Below, one piece after another: positions 41,079-52,660 of a DNA stretch of 64,000 nucleotides; positions within the stretch are counted from its first letter, which is position 1, and each line of letters starts with the position of its first letter. Origin of the DNA: Mantis religiosa (lineage: Eukaryota > Arthropoda > Insecta > Mantodea > Mantidae); assembly GCA_030765055.1 (NCBI GenBank), contig CM060953.1, forward strand, positions 193,790,933 to 193,854,932. Reading direction: 5' to 3'. Made by a program: the position numbers and the translations under genes. The notes beneath the pieces were generated by a model. That model ran no database searches. It was not told where the DNA came from and was given only the letters and a program-made list of their open reading frames with translations.

Positions 41079-42300
41079 TGTTTCAAATAGAAAGCGAAAG
41101 CCTGTAACCAATCAGATGCGTCAGAATCGTCAACGTTGTCACCTCGTTATCCCCAATCTTTTAATATTTGCCTCTCTCTCGCACACTTGCGAGTGTTCTT
41201 GGCGCTAATGCAAACTGGATTTTCCAAAGTTTTATAATAATGCAGTTGTAGAAATCAATATTGCAAAAAAGAATATTCGTATATTAGGCAAATGTTTTAA
41301 ATATTTAGTTTAAAATTAATTATAGTTTATGAATTATTTTTCAAATCCAACGAAGATACCAGCGGTACATACGTATAGCTGTGAATGTTACTTACGTTAA
41401 GAGATAATTCGTCATTGTCATTGTCTTCATCGTCTGAGTACTGCAAATTAATGATGATAGGTTCTAATGTCTCGTTACGTGCTATTTCTTTACAAAAGTT
41501 TTCTTCTTGTAGTTTATCTAATGTCTCACGTAGTTTTCCCAGTCTTGTTGTGTTCCTTGTTAATTTCTTCGTGAATAAGTCGTTCAACGTCAGTCAATTT
41601 AAAAATATTATTTCTATTTGCAACATAATTTGAGCCCACATTAACTCTATTGGATTGTCCTAGCAGTAGTAAGGGGGGAAGGTGGGTCGTGTTTGATTGA
41701 TCCAGCTGATACACTTTTTCATGAAAGAGTAACTGAATAATACTGCTTTGAACTCTCTAAAGTAAATAGAGATTACGAACCATTCATAAACAAAGATATA
41801 ACGTGACCAGACACGTTCTGCCAGACCAGCAAGAAGTGTATCGCTTCCTCTCATCGAATTTAACAAACACCTTGGCTTATTCAAAGTACATATTTCTTTT
41901 ATCACGTCATGTCAAACGTTTACGTTTCGGTTCTAAGTAATTTCAAATATACGTTCACGCATACATGACAACCAATAATGATATTCATTACAGTGCTTAC
42001 GTCGCAATGCATTGTTATAATATAATGGTATCTACTTTATTTATTTGTATCAGAAAAACTATTTGAGCTAAAAGTATGGGGTTTTTGCGGTTATGTTTGA
42101 TACATTACTCTCTTCTACTACATGGATCAGTTTTTGCAAAATCTGAATTTTTGTCATAGCGTGAATGGTATTTATTAGAGATGATTAGTTTGCATTTCAT
42201 CACACACCACTTAGGGGAATGCAATACGACAATACCGCAGGAATCCGATTGGTTGCTCACCTAGAACCGCTCAAGGACAAACACCTTCCCATTTGAAACA
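41079..42300 (-). mobile_element. DDE_3-type transposon (element X), copy 1
   Basis: The ends TGTTTCAAATAGAAAGCG (41079) and, read from 42300 inward, TGTTTCAAATGGGAAGGTG are inverted repeats. The copy at 58926-62018 has the same ends. The 5' region (41880-42240) aligns in reverse with 60196-60500 of the other copy. The element is 1,222 bp. Its transposase survives only as a C-terminal piece. Confidence 0.8.
41327..41720 (-). pseudogene. DDE_3 transposase C-terminus
   Basis: The minus strand reads VNVGSNYVANRNNIFKLTDV and ERLIHEEINKEHNKTGKTT, and after a frameshift LDKLQEENFCKEIARNETLE, PIIINLQYSDDEDNDNDEL. This is the tail that follows the final catalytic glutamate (NPIE-x-W) in insect DDE_3 transposases: a conserved FK-x-TDVE-x-L helix, then an acidic end. 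The catalytic residues themselves are not recognisable in this copy. Confidence 0.75.
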
Positions 42301-42483
42301 TGTTTCAGCATTCGTCCAGAACTTCTGCTCCCTCTCTTTCTCTTACACCCAAAAAGAGTTTTTCTTTTTTAAATGAAGACTCCTAGAGCCTTCCCCACAT
42401 ACCTAATGTTTCCATTTTCAATTGTTTTTTTATACTTGACACATAAAGAACCATGTCCAAAGTGGGACTCGAAGCCGCGATTA

Positions 42484-42670
42484 GCCCGCGTGGTAGCATG
42501 TCTGCCTCACGTTCAAGTGGTCCCGAGTTCAAGCCTCGGTCAGGGTGGGTTACCTGGATAAGGTTTTTCCCGGGTTTTCCCTTATCCTGAAAGACGAATG
42601 TCGGGTAACTATAAGCTTCATGGACCCCATGCTCATTTGAGCCTCATTTCACCCATTCCCGCATTCCCCA
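42484..42670 (+). mobile_element. SINE-A, 3'-truncated
   Basis: Head GCCCGCGTGGTAGCATGTCT with B-box relic GAGTTCAAGCCTC, body GGTTACCTGGATAAGG through CATTTCACCCATTCCC, where it ends without the CGTCCGATATGAC segment. No tail or target duplication could be read. Changes in the B box suggest an older copy. Confidence 0.8.
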
Positions 42671-43203
42671 TGCCAGATATAGCAAAGCTAGTGCGCGAGG
42701 TTACAGATCTGCTACACTTACGTGAAACCTGGATATCAGACTTTTCGGTGGAACGCAATACCTCTGCAAATAATATACAAGTAAGGACAGTAATTCATCC
42801 AGAGACTGTGTTCAACAACAGACGTATCATCTTCAAGCAAAGGAACGGCACAGTTTAACGACCAGAACAAAATAACCTTTTGTCAGCTAAAGGTCAGCAG
42901 GAGTGGGCTGTAAGTAAGGCTAGCGCCCATAACATCATCCTGTAATCACTGTTCTGGTAACCGCTACTTTAGTTAAAGTTCAGCCTCTGCCACAAATAGG
43001 GCCGGTGGTTTGACAATTACTGTCGTACTCTCTAGGGACATCCTTGCTACATTATGTTTCTTTCTCTGACATTCTTACGTTCCTTGCCACGTATCTACTA
43101 GGTAGTTCTAGTCTTGCATTCAACCCATAAAATCAACACCGAAGTTCCATTGGAAATACACGTTTTGAGTTCCCTTGGGTATGAAATAAAAAATAACTAG
43201 GTA
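42671..43203. other. no gene seen
   Basis: The continuing open frame to 42858 (VREVTDLLHLRETWISDF) is not a family I recognise. The rest is unassigned. Confidence 0.35.
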
Positions 43204-43411
43204 CAGATGTATTTTTTTTTTTATCTTGAAAAGTGCAGAGCGATGCGCAGTGGTATCTGGACGAGTCCACCTCAGAACGGTTGCAACTGGAGGGGAGGGC
43301 AGGTCAGTTACGTACCAGTTGCGAGCAACTAAACACGTGCAGAGCTACTCGGTAACACTACAGCTTGTTTCAAAATGTGCTTGTCTCCTGGTTCCAAGAG
43401 AGCATTTATAA

Positions 43412-43621
43412 ATGACGCCTCCTAGCAGCACATTAGGAAATGAAGTGCTACATTTAAAAACACGAGAAGTAATAACCAATATCCATAGATTTATAAAAAA
43501 GGAACAATGGTCTGGGTCAGCTATAAAAATCTGTGGAAGGGTATCTGAGGCAACAGTTGTGTCTGAAAGCAGTTTAGGAGAGTTATTAAGGAAAGAAAAG
43601 CCATTGGTGCTAGTGCAATAA
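43412..43621 (+). pseudogene. DDE_3 transposase N-terminal fragment
   Basis: A 69-residue frame with HLKTREVITNIHRFIKKEQW and RVSEATVVSESSLGELLRKE, a helix-turn-helix-like start that fits the first domain of the transposase whose core lies at 43959. It ends in a stop, and the following 330 bp keep only traces of coding. It is placed 208 bp inside the left inverted repeat, where the start is expected. Confidence 0.6.
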
Positions 43622-43958
43622 CGTCCTTCTCTATGTCCAGTAAACAGAGATTAAGAACATGCACAAAATCTAATTTGGATGTTTTAATTCAGAAGTAGTT
43701 AGGCGAACTGTGAATAATTTTTAAAGCACAGAAAAACAAAGACCAACTTTGAAGAAAGTGCTTATGAAGTTAAAAATTCTACTGACTTCCAAGGCAGTGT
43801 CTGAATATTAAGAAGACTTCTTTTGAAGCTAGGATTATTTGGGGGAAAAAAGACACTAAGCGTAACAAATTTTAATCGAACATCGCACCATACCTGCAGA
43901 AAGGCTTAAGTATTTACGAAATATTCGGAGATATTGAAGTGAAGTTTATATAGTTTAT

Positions 43959-44213
43959 ATGGCTGAAACTTATATAAATACAGCACATACTAGACCATAT
44001 GCCTGGAGTGAAATACGTTACAGGGACTCTGCAGCGATGTTGAAAGGCCGACAGTTGTTTATCATGCCTGCTGGAGGAGAACAGGGTTTTGTTCCAAATG
44101 TCTATGTACTATTTAAGATCCAACAAAAGCGTGGAGATTACTACCATAGTAAGAATTACAACTTAGTTTGTAAGAGCTGCAAAACTGGCTTCGAGAATGA
44201 AATTTCTTTTTAG
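43959..44213 (+). pseudogene. DDE_3 transposase catalytic fragment
   Basis: MAETYINTAHTRPYAWSEI aligns with the DETW-x-N-xxHT block, with the catalytic DETW altered to AETY. It is followed by MLKGRQLFIMPAGGEQGFVP and NVYVLFKIQQKRGDYYHSKN. GGEQGFVPN-x-x-x-x-FK...GDYH is a strong signature of insect DDE_3 transposases. The loss of the first catalytic aspartate and the stop at 44211 make it inactive. The third catalytic region (NPIE) is missing. Confidence 0.8.
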
Positions 44214-44354
44214 ACACCTTATGCACCGCCCTCCCCTCTCGTACGTAATCTTACGCGTGTGACGCATTGTGGCGATAGGTGCACTATCCCCACCACAGTT
44301 GCTACTCATCCCTACCGCGCAGAATTTCTGTCAAGATAAAATAATACATCTGTA

Positions 44355-45129
44355 CTGAAGATGCAACATGAAAGCTCCCCACTACAGACTACCACTTAAA
44401 TATATTTTCTATACTTAAAATGCCTCTAACAATTCTGTTTAAAAATCATGGGGTAGGATAGGACAAAATCGTATAGAGGGGATTCCGTGTGTGGATCAGA
44501 TTTGATCTATTGTATGTATGCCCCCAAGTGGGGCAGGAAGGATGAGGCTAGAGCTGACAGAGGGCGGCCTGCCACGACAGTGCAGACAGCAGAACACTAC
44601 TACTGTCCTCCACAGGAAAGAAAGTCTCCAGGGGATGAGACGCAGGGGGTTTGGAAAAGCTTCCCACACAGACAGGTTTATGACATCCCATGTCAGTACA
44701 GTTACAAACCTTTCGAAAACATTCTGAAGGCATCTACTTTTATGAATGAACTTTTGGTGTACGGAGTAAATAGGGCGTATGCTTTTTTAACGGTTCTGCT
44801 CCTTGTGTAGCAGGCGTTGTGTGTCACACACATTTGCTGTAATTCTCACTGTGTAAGGGGTCACATTCCTTTCAGGGACCTTCTTTACGTTGCTGGACAG
44901 TATTTACTACTTGGAAACTCCTTGGGACCACGAAATCCGGCATCCCAGGCACTCCAGACATGAAACGGTCCACTACGCGGGTCGGAGACCGTCGTATCGA
45001 AAGAGGAAATGTTTACCAGGAACATATCATCCTGCCATGCAGCGCCGAGACAGCAGCCAACCCTTCTACCCTGAAAGAGACCACCAGATGAGACATGATG
45101 TGAAATGATAACGTAAATGAAATGGAAGT
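44355..45129. other. unassigned frames
   Basis: A 107-residue frame at 44487-44810 and a 72-residue frame at 44890-45108 are open but resemble nothing I know. The first has a competing frame on each strand. Base composition is closer to coding than its surroundings, which is why I mention it. Confidence 0.3.
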
Positions 45130-45275
45130 ACAGAAAATTCGGGGGATGTAGTCCACCTATCCAGCATTCGCCTAGCGTCCTGGGAAAACACCAAGTAATC
45201 GGCTACGGGAATCGAATCCGGACCTCCCAAATGCAAGCCAGAGACGAAAGCGTCTGTGCCATCCCACTCGGTTTA
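45130..45275 (-). mobile_element. SINE-D (tRNA-derived) fragment
   Basis: The minus strand starts AACCGAGTGGGATGGCACAG and ACGCTTTCGTCTCTGGCTTG (A box TGGCACAGACG), has the B box GGATTCGATTCCCGT, and continues into TTTTCCCAGGACGCTAGGCG. The spacing between boxes is tRNA-like. The long downstream body and the absence of an acceptor partner argue for a SINE. Confidence 0.65.
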
Positions 45276-45279
45276 AAAT

Positions 45280-46490
45280 AAAATGCATCTAAGATAATTA
45301 CATGACCGATAAAATGTGCAAGTTAAATATTCTGGCACTAGTGCGTTTAGCCCTCTTCGTTGGAACGGCATTTTGTAATTCTGTTGAACTCGTAAGCCCA
45401 AAAGTGTACCACAGAAAGGAGGTAGAGAGGCATTTAAAACGAACAATTTATATGAAATATGTACAGTTTGTTTCATTTATGGCTCAGCCGTTTTGTACCA
45501 GCCATTACTGGTTTCCATTTTTCAATACTCGTGTCTTTTTTCAATATTCATTTGTTTCCCCTCTATCTTCTATTTATAGCGCATTGTGTGATGTAATTAC
45601 TTCTTCAAAGGTTTATATTTTCAGTTAAACATGAAGAGAATAGAAAAATTAAGTATTGTAAGCATACTGTGTAAAAATGTTATACGAAAATAAACAACAA
45701 GTAGACTAAATCCTGTGAATGTAGCATATCAGGTCCCCTAAGTTACTGTTTGTAGATTTATCCGTTAAGTTTTTGTTCGCTATACTGATCAGAGAATGAG
45801 CATACTGCAGTCCACTTGAATTTACTGAACTAGCTGTTGAGTGTCATTTGTTTTCTGCAGAAATGCATTGCAATTATATTACTCTTAGATTTTCTCTTCT
45901 CCTTTAATTTAAATCCGTTACTTTCCTTTGTCAGTCGATAATTTCTTGTAACTCTTATAATTAACTCTTTTCGGACGGTGACTAATTAGTTCTTGTGCAC
46001 CTAAATGTTGTAGTTCACTTTCGGATTGAAACTTGCACCATGAAATTACATGGCATTTCTCTATACCGTAGCCAGTCTTCTGTAATCTTAAATAGTGGGG
46101 GCGGCGATACGCAGACAAAAGCACATCGCAGCGGTTTTACAAGCCGTGATTTGCATTCCCTAAACTTAAAAGACCTAGACCTACTTTAGAAAAGAACATT
46201 TCATCTTACTTCTATTGAAATGACAAGGAAATAAATAAATATTTACAATAATTGATTTTTATACATGAAAATAAACGCACAACGTAAGAAGTAAGAGAAA
46301 ATCTAGCAGGGAATCCTACAAGACAAGCAAGATCAATTAGTTGTAATTCAGAGTAGTTAAGGCAATTAGGCGATCCGGTGAAGTCTGAAAACAAGCAATT
46401 TATCATCTCAAGATTCGGGTAATTAAAGCTCCTTACATTCAATAATCAGAACTATCTGAAAACGCACATATACACCTTAAAGCTATAAAC
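45280..46490. other. no gene seen
   Basis: A 108-residue frame at 45302-45628 is open on the plus strand with a frame opposite to it. It is hydrophobic and unlike known families. No other feature. Confidence 0.35.
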
Positions 46491-46493
46491 ATT

Positions 46494-47658
46494 AGGGGTA
46501 ACTTATCTTGATACGATTTTTTCAACGGGTTCCCTCTATCCTAAAATATAAATGTCTGGTAACTCTAAGCTCTGTGTACCCTGTACTCATTTGAACATCA
46601 TTTCACTCATCGTCCGATATGACTTAACGTTCGAGGTCTTTCCTTATCTTGAAAGATGAATGTCTGGTAACTCTAAGCTCTATGTACCCTGTACTCATTT
46701 GAGCATCATTTCATTCATCGTCCGATATGACTTAACGTTGGAGGTTTTCCCTTATCCTAAAAGATGAATGTCTGGTAACTCTAGGCTCTATGTACCCTGT
46801 ACTCATTTGAACATCATTTCATTCATCGTCCGATATGACTTAACGTTGGAGGTTTTCTCTTATCCTGAAAAATGAATGTCTGGTAACTCTAAGCTCTATG
46901 TACCCTGTACTCATTTGAACATCATTTCATTCATCGTCCGATATGACTTAACGTTGGAGGTTTTCTCTTATCCTGAAAGATGAATGTCTGGTCACTCTAG
47001 GCTCTATGTACCCTGTACTCATTTGAACATCATTTCATTCATCGTCTGATATGACTTAGCGTTGGAGGTTTTCTCTTACCCTGAAAGATGAATGTCTGGT
47101 AACTCTAAGCTCTATGTACCCTGTACTCATTTGAACATCATTTCATTCATTGTCCGACATGACTTAACGTTGGAAGTTTTCTCTTATCCTGAAAGAAGAA
47201 TGCCTGATAACTCTAAGCCCTATGTACCCTGTACTCATTTGTGCATAATTTCATTCATCGTCCGATATGACTTAACGTTGGAGGTTTTCTCTTATCCTAA
47301 AAGATGAATGTCTGGTAACTCTAGGCTCTATGTACCCTGTACTCATTTGAACATCATTTCATTCATCGTCCAATATGACTTAACGTTGAAGGCTTTCCCT
47401 TATCCTGAAAGATGAATGCCTGGTAACTCTAAGCTCTGTGTACCCTGTACTCACTAGAACATCATTTCATTCATCGTCCGATATGACTTAACGTTGAAGG
47501 TTTTCTCTTATCCTGAAAGATGAATGTCTGGTAACTCTAAGCTCTGTGTACCCTGTACTCACTAGAACATCATTTCATTCATCGTCCGATATGACTTAAT
47601 GTTGAAGGTTTTCCCTTATCCTGAAAGACGATTGTCTAGAAACTCTAAGCTCTGTGTA
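46494..47658 (+). repeat. 108-bp tandem array from the SINE-A 3' body, 10 copies
   Basis: The anchor CGTCCGATATGAC (or a one-base variant) occurs at 46611, 46719, 46827, 46935, 47043, 47151, 47259, 47367, 47475 and 47583, each exactly 108 bp apart. The monomer is the SINE-A body from GGTTTTCCCTTATCCTGAAA to GATATGACTTAACGTTGGA. The left edge begins inside the SINE (GATACGATTTTTTCAACGGG corresponds to GATAAGGTTTTTTCCGGG). The tRNA-like head is not present. Confidence 0.95.
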
Positions 47659-47887
47659 ACTGATCTTTGACTGGGTTACGTGTAACCCAGATGATCGGTA
47701 GATTGTACCAACATTGCTTAAAGGAAAATGTTATAGGAACCGCTAAATTGGATAGAAGAATAAATTCGTAAGAACAGTTCATATAGAGTGATAAAAGAAA
47801 GTCACGAATGTACAAACACAGCTTTTTCAATTATCTGTTCAGTGCTGTCATTATGTATGTTTCTCGTGGTCTCAAGGTTGATATATT

Positions 47888-48435
47888 CTCTTGTTTTTAA
47901 ACATCTGATAATCGTTCCTTACGCGCACAATAAAAATGCAAAATTTCTTATCCCAATTTAACATAAGTTACATAGTAAAATAAGTTTTGTACTAATATTC
48001 TGAGAAAGGTATATTAAAAAATAAAGGTAGATAAAATCATGGAAATGTAACCTATGGAGGTGAAAGGAATGTTGTTTTACGGTGTAGAAACGTCAAGTAA
48101 ATGGAAATTTGTGCTCCACAGAGCGATGGGGGAGTTCTTACCTGGTACACGAGCGTCTCTTGTTTTTTAACATCTGAAAATCGTTTCTTAGGCGTGCAAT
48201 GAAATGCAAATATTTTTATCCTAATTTAACATAAGTAACTCAGAAAAATAAGCTTTTTTACCAATATTCTGTGGAAGGTATATTAAAAATAAAGGAAGGT
48301 AGATAAAATCATGAAAATGTAACCCGTGGAGGTGAAAGGAACATTGTTTTACTGTGTACAAAAGTAAGGTAAATGGAAATTTGTGCTCCACGGAGCGATG
48401 GGGGAGTTCTTACCTGGTACACGAGCGTCTCTTGT
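47888..48435. repeat. tandem duplication of about 270 bp, two copies
   Basis: CTCTTGTTTTTAAACATCTG begins near 47888; CTCTTGTTTTTTAACATCTG begins near 48157; a third start (CTCTTGTTTGC) near 48429 is abandoned. Both units share TTTGTGCTCCACAGAGCGAT (CGGAGCG in the second) and ACCTGGTACACGAGCGT. Copies differ at perhaps 10-15 percent of positions. No coding content. Confidence 0.85.
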
Positions 48436-48817
48436 TTGCTATTAAGTGAAATGTAGACTTTTTGTCTGAAAAGCTACGCTCGAGTTACCCGTAGGTTGAA
48501 GCGATGTTATAATATTGTCATGGAATTAGATGAGATCATATTACTTTGTAATGGGAAGAGAACAGAAAATAAATTCTGCACTCTCCTCTGAACAAAGTAA
48601 ACGTGAAGGGGGAGAGAAAGCTAAGGAAGAGACGGTCTTGTATCTTAGGGAGAACATGACTCGAGGGGGAAACCAGCCCGACATGGATTTCACTTAGCCA
48701 TTACAGCGTGAAGTCGGAAGAAGAGGAAACGTGACTGTAAATTGTCCATTGGAAGGGAAAGATAGGACATTTTGCTCGTTTCTCTCAACTATCAGTTCCA
48801 TGCTTATTTCTTATGTT

Positions 48818-49583
48818 CCATTTATACCCCACCGTTAACTACAATGTGCATATCGGCGGCCGTTCTGCTTTGGAACATATCGAAGGTGTTAACTCGTATT
48901 CGTTGGGTTTTAATCATTAGATCACGTACACATTTATACCTCGCCTTTAACTGCAATGTGCATATCGGCGGCCGTTCTGCTTTGGAACATATCGAAGGTG
49001 TTAACTCGTATTCGTTGGGTTTTAATCATTAGATCACGTACACATTTATACCCCGCCTTTAACTGCAATGTGCATATCGGCGGCCGTTCTGCTTTGGAGC
49101 ATATCGAAGGTGTTAACTCGTATTCGTTGGGTTTTAATCATTAGATCACGTACACATTTATACCTCGCCTTTAACTACAATGTGCATATCGGCGGCCGTT
49201 CTGCTTTGGAACATATCGAAGGTGTTAACTCGTATTCGTTGGGTTTTAATCATTAGATCACGTACACATTTATACCTCGCCTTTAACTGCAATGGTCATA
49301 TCGGCGGCCGTTCTCCTTTGGAACATATCGAAGGTGTTAACTCGTATTCGTTGGGTTTTAATCATTAGATCACGTACACATTTATACCTCGCCTTTAACT
49401 CCAATGGTCATATCGGCTGCCGTTCTCCTTTGGAACATATCGAAGGTGTTAAGTCGTATTCGTTGGGTTTTAATCATTAGATCACGTACACATTGTTACC
49501 TCGCCTTTAACTCCAATGGTCATATCGGCGGCCGTTCTCCTTTGGAACATATCGAAGGTGTTAACTCGTATTCGTTGGGTTGG
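48818..49583. repeat. 112-bp tandem array, 7 copies
   Basis: ATGTGCATATCGGCGGCCGT or ATGGTCATATCGG starts at 48844, 48956, 49068, 49180, 49292, 49404 and 49516, exactly 112 bp apart. The unit also holds CTTTGGAACATATCGAAGGT and CGTATTCGTTGGGTTTTAAT. Because 112 is not divisible by three, the ladder of 62-residue open frames, one per monomer, is an artefact. Origin unknown. Confidence 0.95.
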
Positions 49584-49597
49584 TTAGGATGTGTTAT

Positions 49598-49652
49598 GTA
49601 AATAAGGTCTTTTCTCGGAGATTTCCATTATCCTGAAAGATAAATGTCTGCC
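49598..49652 (+). mobile_element. SINE-A body fragment between two arrays
   Basis: ATAAGGTCTTTTCTCGGAGA, TTTCCATTATCCTGAAAGAT and AAATGTCTG correspond to the SINE-A segment around the tRNA-body junction. Neither head nor 3' end is present. Confidence 0.65.
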
Positions 49653-49723
49653 CTTTTGAAGGTAGAAGGACACATTCTGGAGAATACTTAAAGACATGAG
49701 AAATCGATTTAGCAAGTATAAAA

Positions 49724-50699
49724 ATATACGTCGTGTTATGTACGATGTTCTGATGTTTTGACGGTCAGACTGTACTATATTCCCGTCTTCTCTGATCTCT
49801 CTAAACCGAGCAGCGACCTCCCATAACAACTGTACTCATTCGTCAGACAGGTAATACAATATACGTCGTGTTACGTACGATGTTCTGATGTTTTGATGGT
49901 CGGACTGTACTGTACTGAATTCCCGTCTTCTCTGATCTCTCTAAACCGAGCAGCGACCTCCCATAACAACTGTACTCATTCGTCAGACAGGTAATACAAT
50001 ATACGTCGTGTTACGTACGATCTTCTGATGTTTTGATGGTCAGACTGTACTGTACTATATTCCCGTCTTCTCTGATCTCTCTAAACAGAGCAGCGACCTC
50101 CCATAACAACTGTACTCATTCGTCAGACAGGTAATACAATATACGTCGTGCTACGTACGATGTTCTGATGTTTTGATGGTCAGACTGTACTGTACTATAT
50201 TCCCGTCTTCTCTGATCTCTCTAAACCGAGCAGCGACCTCCCATAGCAACTGTACTCATTCGTCAGACAGGTAATACAATATACGTCGAGTTACGTACGA
50301 TGTTCTGAAGTTTTGATGGTCAGACTGTACTGTACTATATTCCCGTCTTCTCTGATCTCTCTAAACCGAGCAGCGACCTTCCATAACAACTGTACTCATT
50401 CGTCAGACAGGTAATACAATATACGTCGAGTTACGTACGATGTTCTGATGTTTTGATGGTCAGACTGTACTGTACTATATTCCCGTCTTCTCTGATCTCT
50501 CTAAACCGAGCTCCGACCTCCCATAACAATTGTACTCATTCGTCAGACAGGTAATACAATATACGTCGAGTTACGTACGATGTTCTGATGTTTTGATGGT
50601 CAGACTGTACTGTACTATATTCCCGTCTTCTCTGATCTCTCTAAACCGAGCAGCGACCTCTCATAACAACTGTACTCATTCCTCAGACAGGTAATACAT
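49724..50699. repeat. 140-bp tandem array, 7 copies
   Basis: ATACGTCGTGTTACGTACGA-type starts lie at 49726, 49861, 50001, 50141, 50281, 50421 and 50561: one 135-bp and then 140-bp steps. The unit continues TTTTGATGGTCAGACTGTAC, TATATTCCCGTCTTCTCTGA, TAAACCGAGCAGCGACCTCC and ACTCATTCGTCAGACAGGTA. Copies are nearly identical, so expansion or homogenisation is recent. Not coding, origin unknown. Confidence 0.95.
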
Positions 50700-51576
50700 C
50701 AGAATACAGAAACATGTAACATATAACGCTAAATAAGATCCCACTCTCCACGATAACAAGTTCACCCAAAAGTCACAGTGTGCGATCATCAACAAAAAAT
50801 CATGTTATAAAATTTTAGGTTAAGTCATTTCTAATGCTAGGAGCTTCCCTCGTTACAGAGTTTAGCATTAAAAGCGTCTTTATAGCTCCTTGTACCTCAG
50901 AGCGAAGAGGACCTTTTAAGGGGAGAAGATTAGTTACACACACACACGTGCGTTTTTCTTTTTTAACATTAATATATACAAATTCAACTGAGGTAGCAGA
51001 ATTATTTCACGCAGAAGAAGTATCATTTCGGTCTGGACTACTAAAGCTACGGAAAAGTATTACTGGAAGAGCGAACAAAAGGACACGGAATAAGCTTGTT
51101 TAGAGAGAATGGAGCAGAGCTCTAAAGTAGAAGCAAATGAAATTGTGGAAAATGGAATAAGCGGGAAGGGAGTCTCGGCGTTTTGACTTAATGAGAGCTG
51201 CGAAACTTGTACTTGGATGTCCTGAACTGAAAAGTAGATGATGAAAAGTGGACCAGGGCTGGGCTCAGAAAAGAGGATTACCCAACATTGTGCAGTGGTC
51301 GAGTAAATAGATCAATCAAATAATGCTAGTTGCTGAAATGATTTAATTTGATAGACGCGCTTAACTCTATCAATTGTAAACACGCTGTCTAAACATGTAG
51401 CGGCATTTGTTCATACATATCTGTTTCCATGACGAAATTCGGGAGATGAACGTTTGAGCGCTTCGCATTTGTTTGAAGCGATGGAGGAAAACTATAACGT
51501 GTTTTACAAATGCGTAACAATCTTGCTCTTTGCATGACCATGAGAAAAAAGGCGATAACAGCTTTAAAAAAAAGTA
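50700..51576. other. no gene seen
   Basis: The 89-residue frame at 50834-51103 is not recognised. The rest is AT-rich. Confidence 0.35.
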
Positions 51577-52660
51577 CGGGTGCTGTTCAATAAAGAAAGA
51601 TCATAATTTTTTTACCGAAATAATTTTTCGCACTAAAATTCCATATTATTATATTCTGTTAGCTTAATGTGAAACAAACACGCCGTAGTAGTTTCATTGT
51701 TGGTACTGCTGATTCCTGCGTGCGAGAACAGGCAAGTTCAGACAGGTTCAGTATCGCCTAACGCTGCAATGGAGGTAACACGCGACGAACAATATGCGGC
51801 TTTGAAATTCTGCTTTCGTCTCAACAAATCTTCAGTTGAGGCCAATACAATGTTACAGGAGGCCTATGGAGAGTCTGTTCTTTCCTATAGCACAGCATGA
51901 AGGTGGGAAGACAATCAATTTCAAAGGAAGGTGGACCCGGTGCTCCAGTTACTGCTCTTACGGAAGAAAACATCAGCACTGCTGCTGCCATTGTGAGAGA
52001 GGATCGACGAATTAACTTAACCTCACTTTCTGAAATACTGAACATTTCATTGGAGACGTGTTTGTGCGCGATGGGTTCCAAGACTGTTGATTCCCGAACA
52101 AAAGAACATTTGCATGCAGGTCTGCGTGCAGTTAAAGTTGATGTTAGAGGAAGATCCGGAGTTTCTTTCAAACGTAATCACTGCTGATGAAACTTGGCTA
52201 CATCATTTTGATACTGAGAGCAAACAGCAAAGCTCAGTGGGGAAATCTCCTTCATCACCAACCCCCCAAAAAGAAAAAGTGGTTGCTTCTGCTGGGAACG
52301 TTATGGTCATCTCATTCTTTGATATTCATGGAATGGTTTATCAGTATGTTGTACCTGCACACACATCAGTAACTAGACAATACTACAGGGATGTCCTGAA
52401 AACATTGCAAGTCCATATCAGGCGCAAAAGACCACATTTCCGTGAAGTAGGCTGGATGCTGCACCAAGATAATGGGCGGCCGCATATTGCCAATGTTGTT
52501 GCTGAATATCTTGCAAAAATCAACGTGAAGTGCATCCCTCACCCTCCCTATAGTCCGGATTTAGCCCCATGAGACTTTTTTCTATTCCCTAAGTTGAAGA
52601 AAAGCCGTCGTGGGAGGCGTTATCCATCATCAATGGAAGTGGGGGATTTTGAAGAATTTT
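51577..52660 (+). mobile_element. mariner element, 3'-truncated
   Basis: The left terminus CGGGTGCTGTTCAATAAAGA after TA at 51575-51576 is a mariner-type end and corresponds to the TGTTCATTAAAGAATGATCA motif at 11516. The leader and gene follow. After LKK near 52604 the sequence diverges and no right terminal repeat is found. Confidence 0.8.
51769..52620 (+). pseudogene. mariner transposase, broken
   Basis: Starts MEVTRDEQYAALKFCFRLNK (first helix-turn-helix), with a stop after VLSYSTA. It resumes as TEENISTAAAIVREDRRINL and TSLSEILNISLE (second helix-turn-helix). The core in a third frame reads FLSNVITADETWLHHFDTES (first catalytic D), VGWMLHQDNGRPHIANVVAE (second D) and YSPDLAP-stop-DFFLFPKLKK, where a TGA replaces the codon just before the third catalytic D. 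Spacing between the second and third D is 34, as in mariner. At least two frameshifts. It is closely related to the copy at 11559-12585. Confidence 0.92.

Larger units (their letters stand above)
43204..44352 (+). mobile_element. DDE_3-type Tc1/mariner transposon with clear ends
   Basis: The left tip CAGATGTATTTTTTTTTTTA and the right tip read inward, CAGATGTATTATTTTATCTT, are inverted repeats that both continue to ATCTTGA. TA flanks both (43202-43203 and 44353-44354). At 1,149 bp it is slightly short for an autonomous copy. Two coding fragments of a DDE_3 transposase lie inside in the same direction. Confidence 0.88.

Noticed and set aside
47092..47307. 71-residue repeat protein
   Set aside because: The 108-bp SINE tail array happens to be divisible by three, so the frame persists across two monomers.
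48956..49601. Family of 62-residue proteins
   Set aside because: They are the same frame restarted in each 112-bp monomer; the period is not divisible by three.
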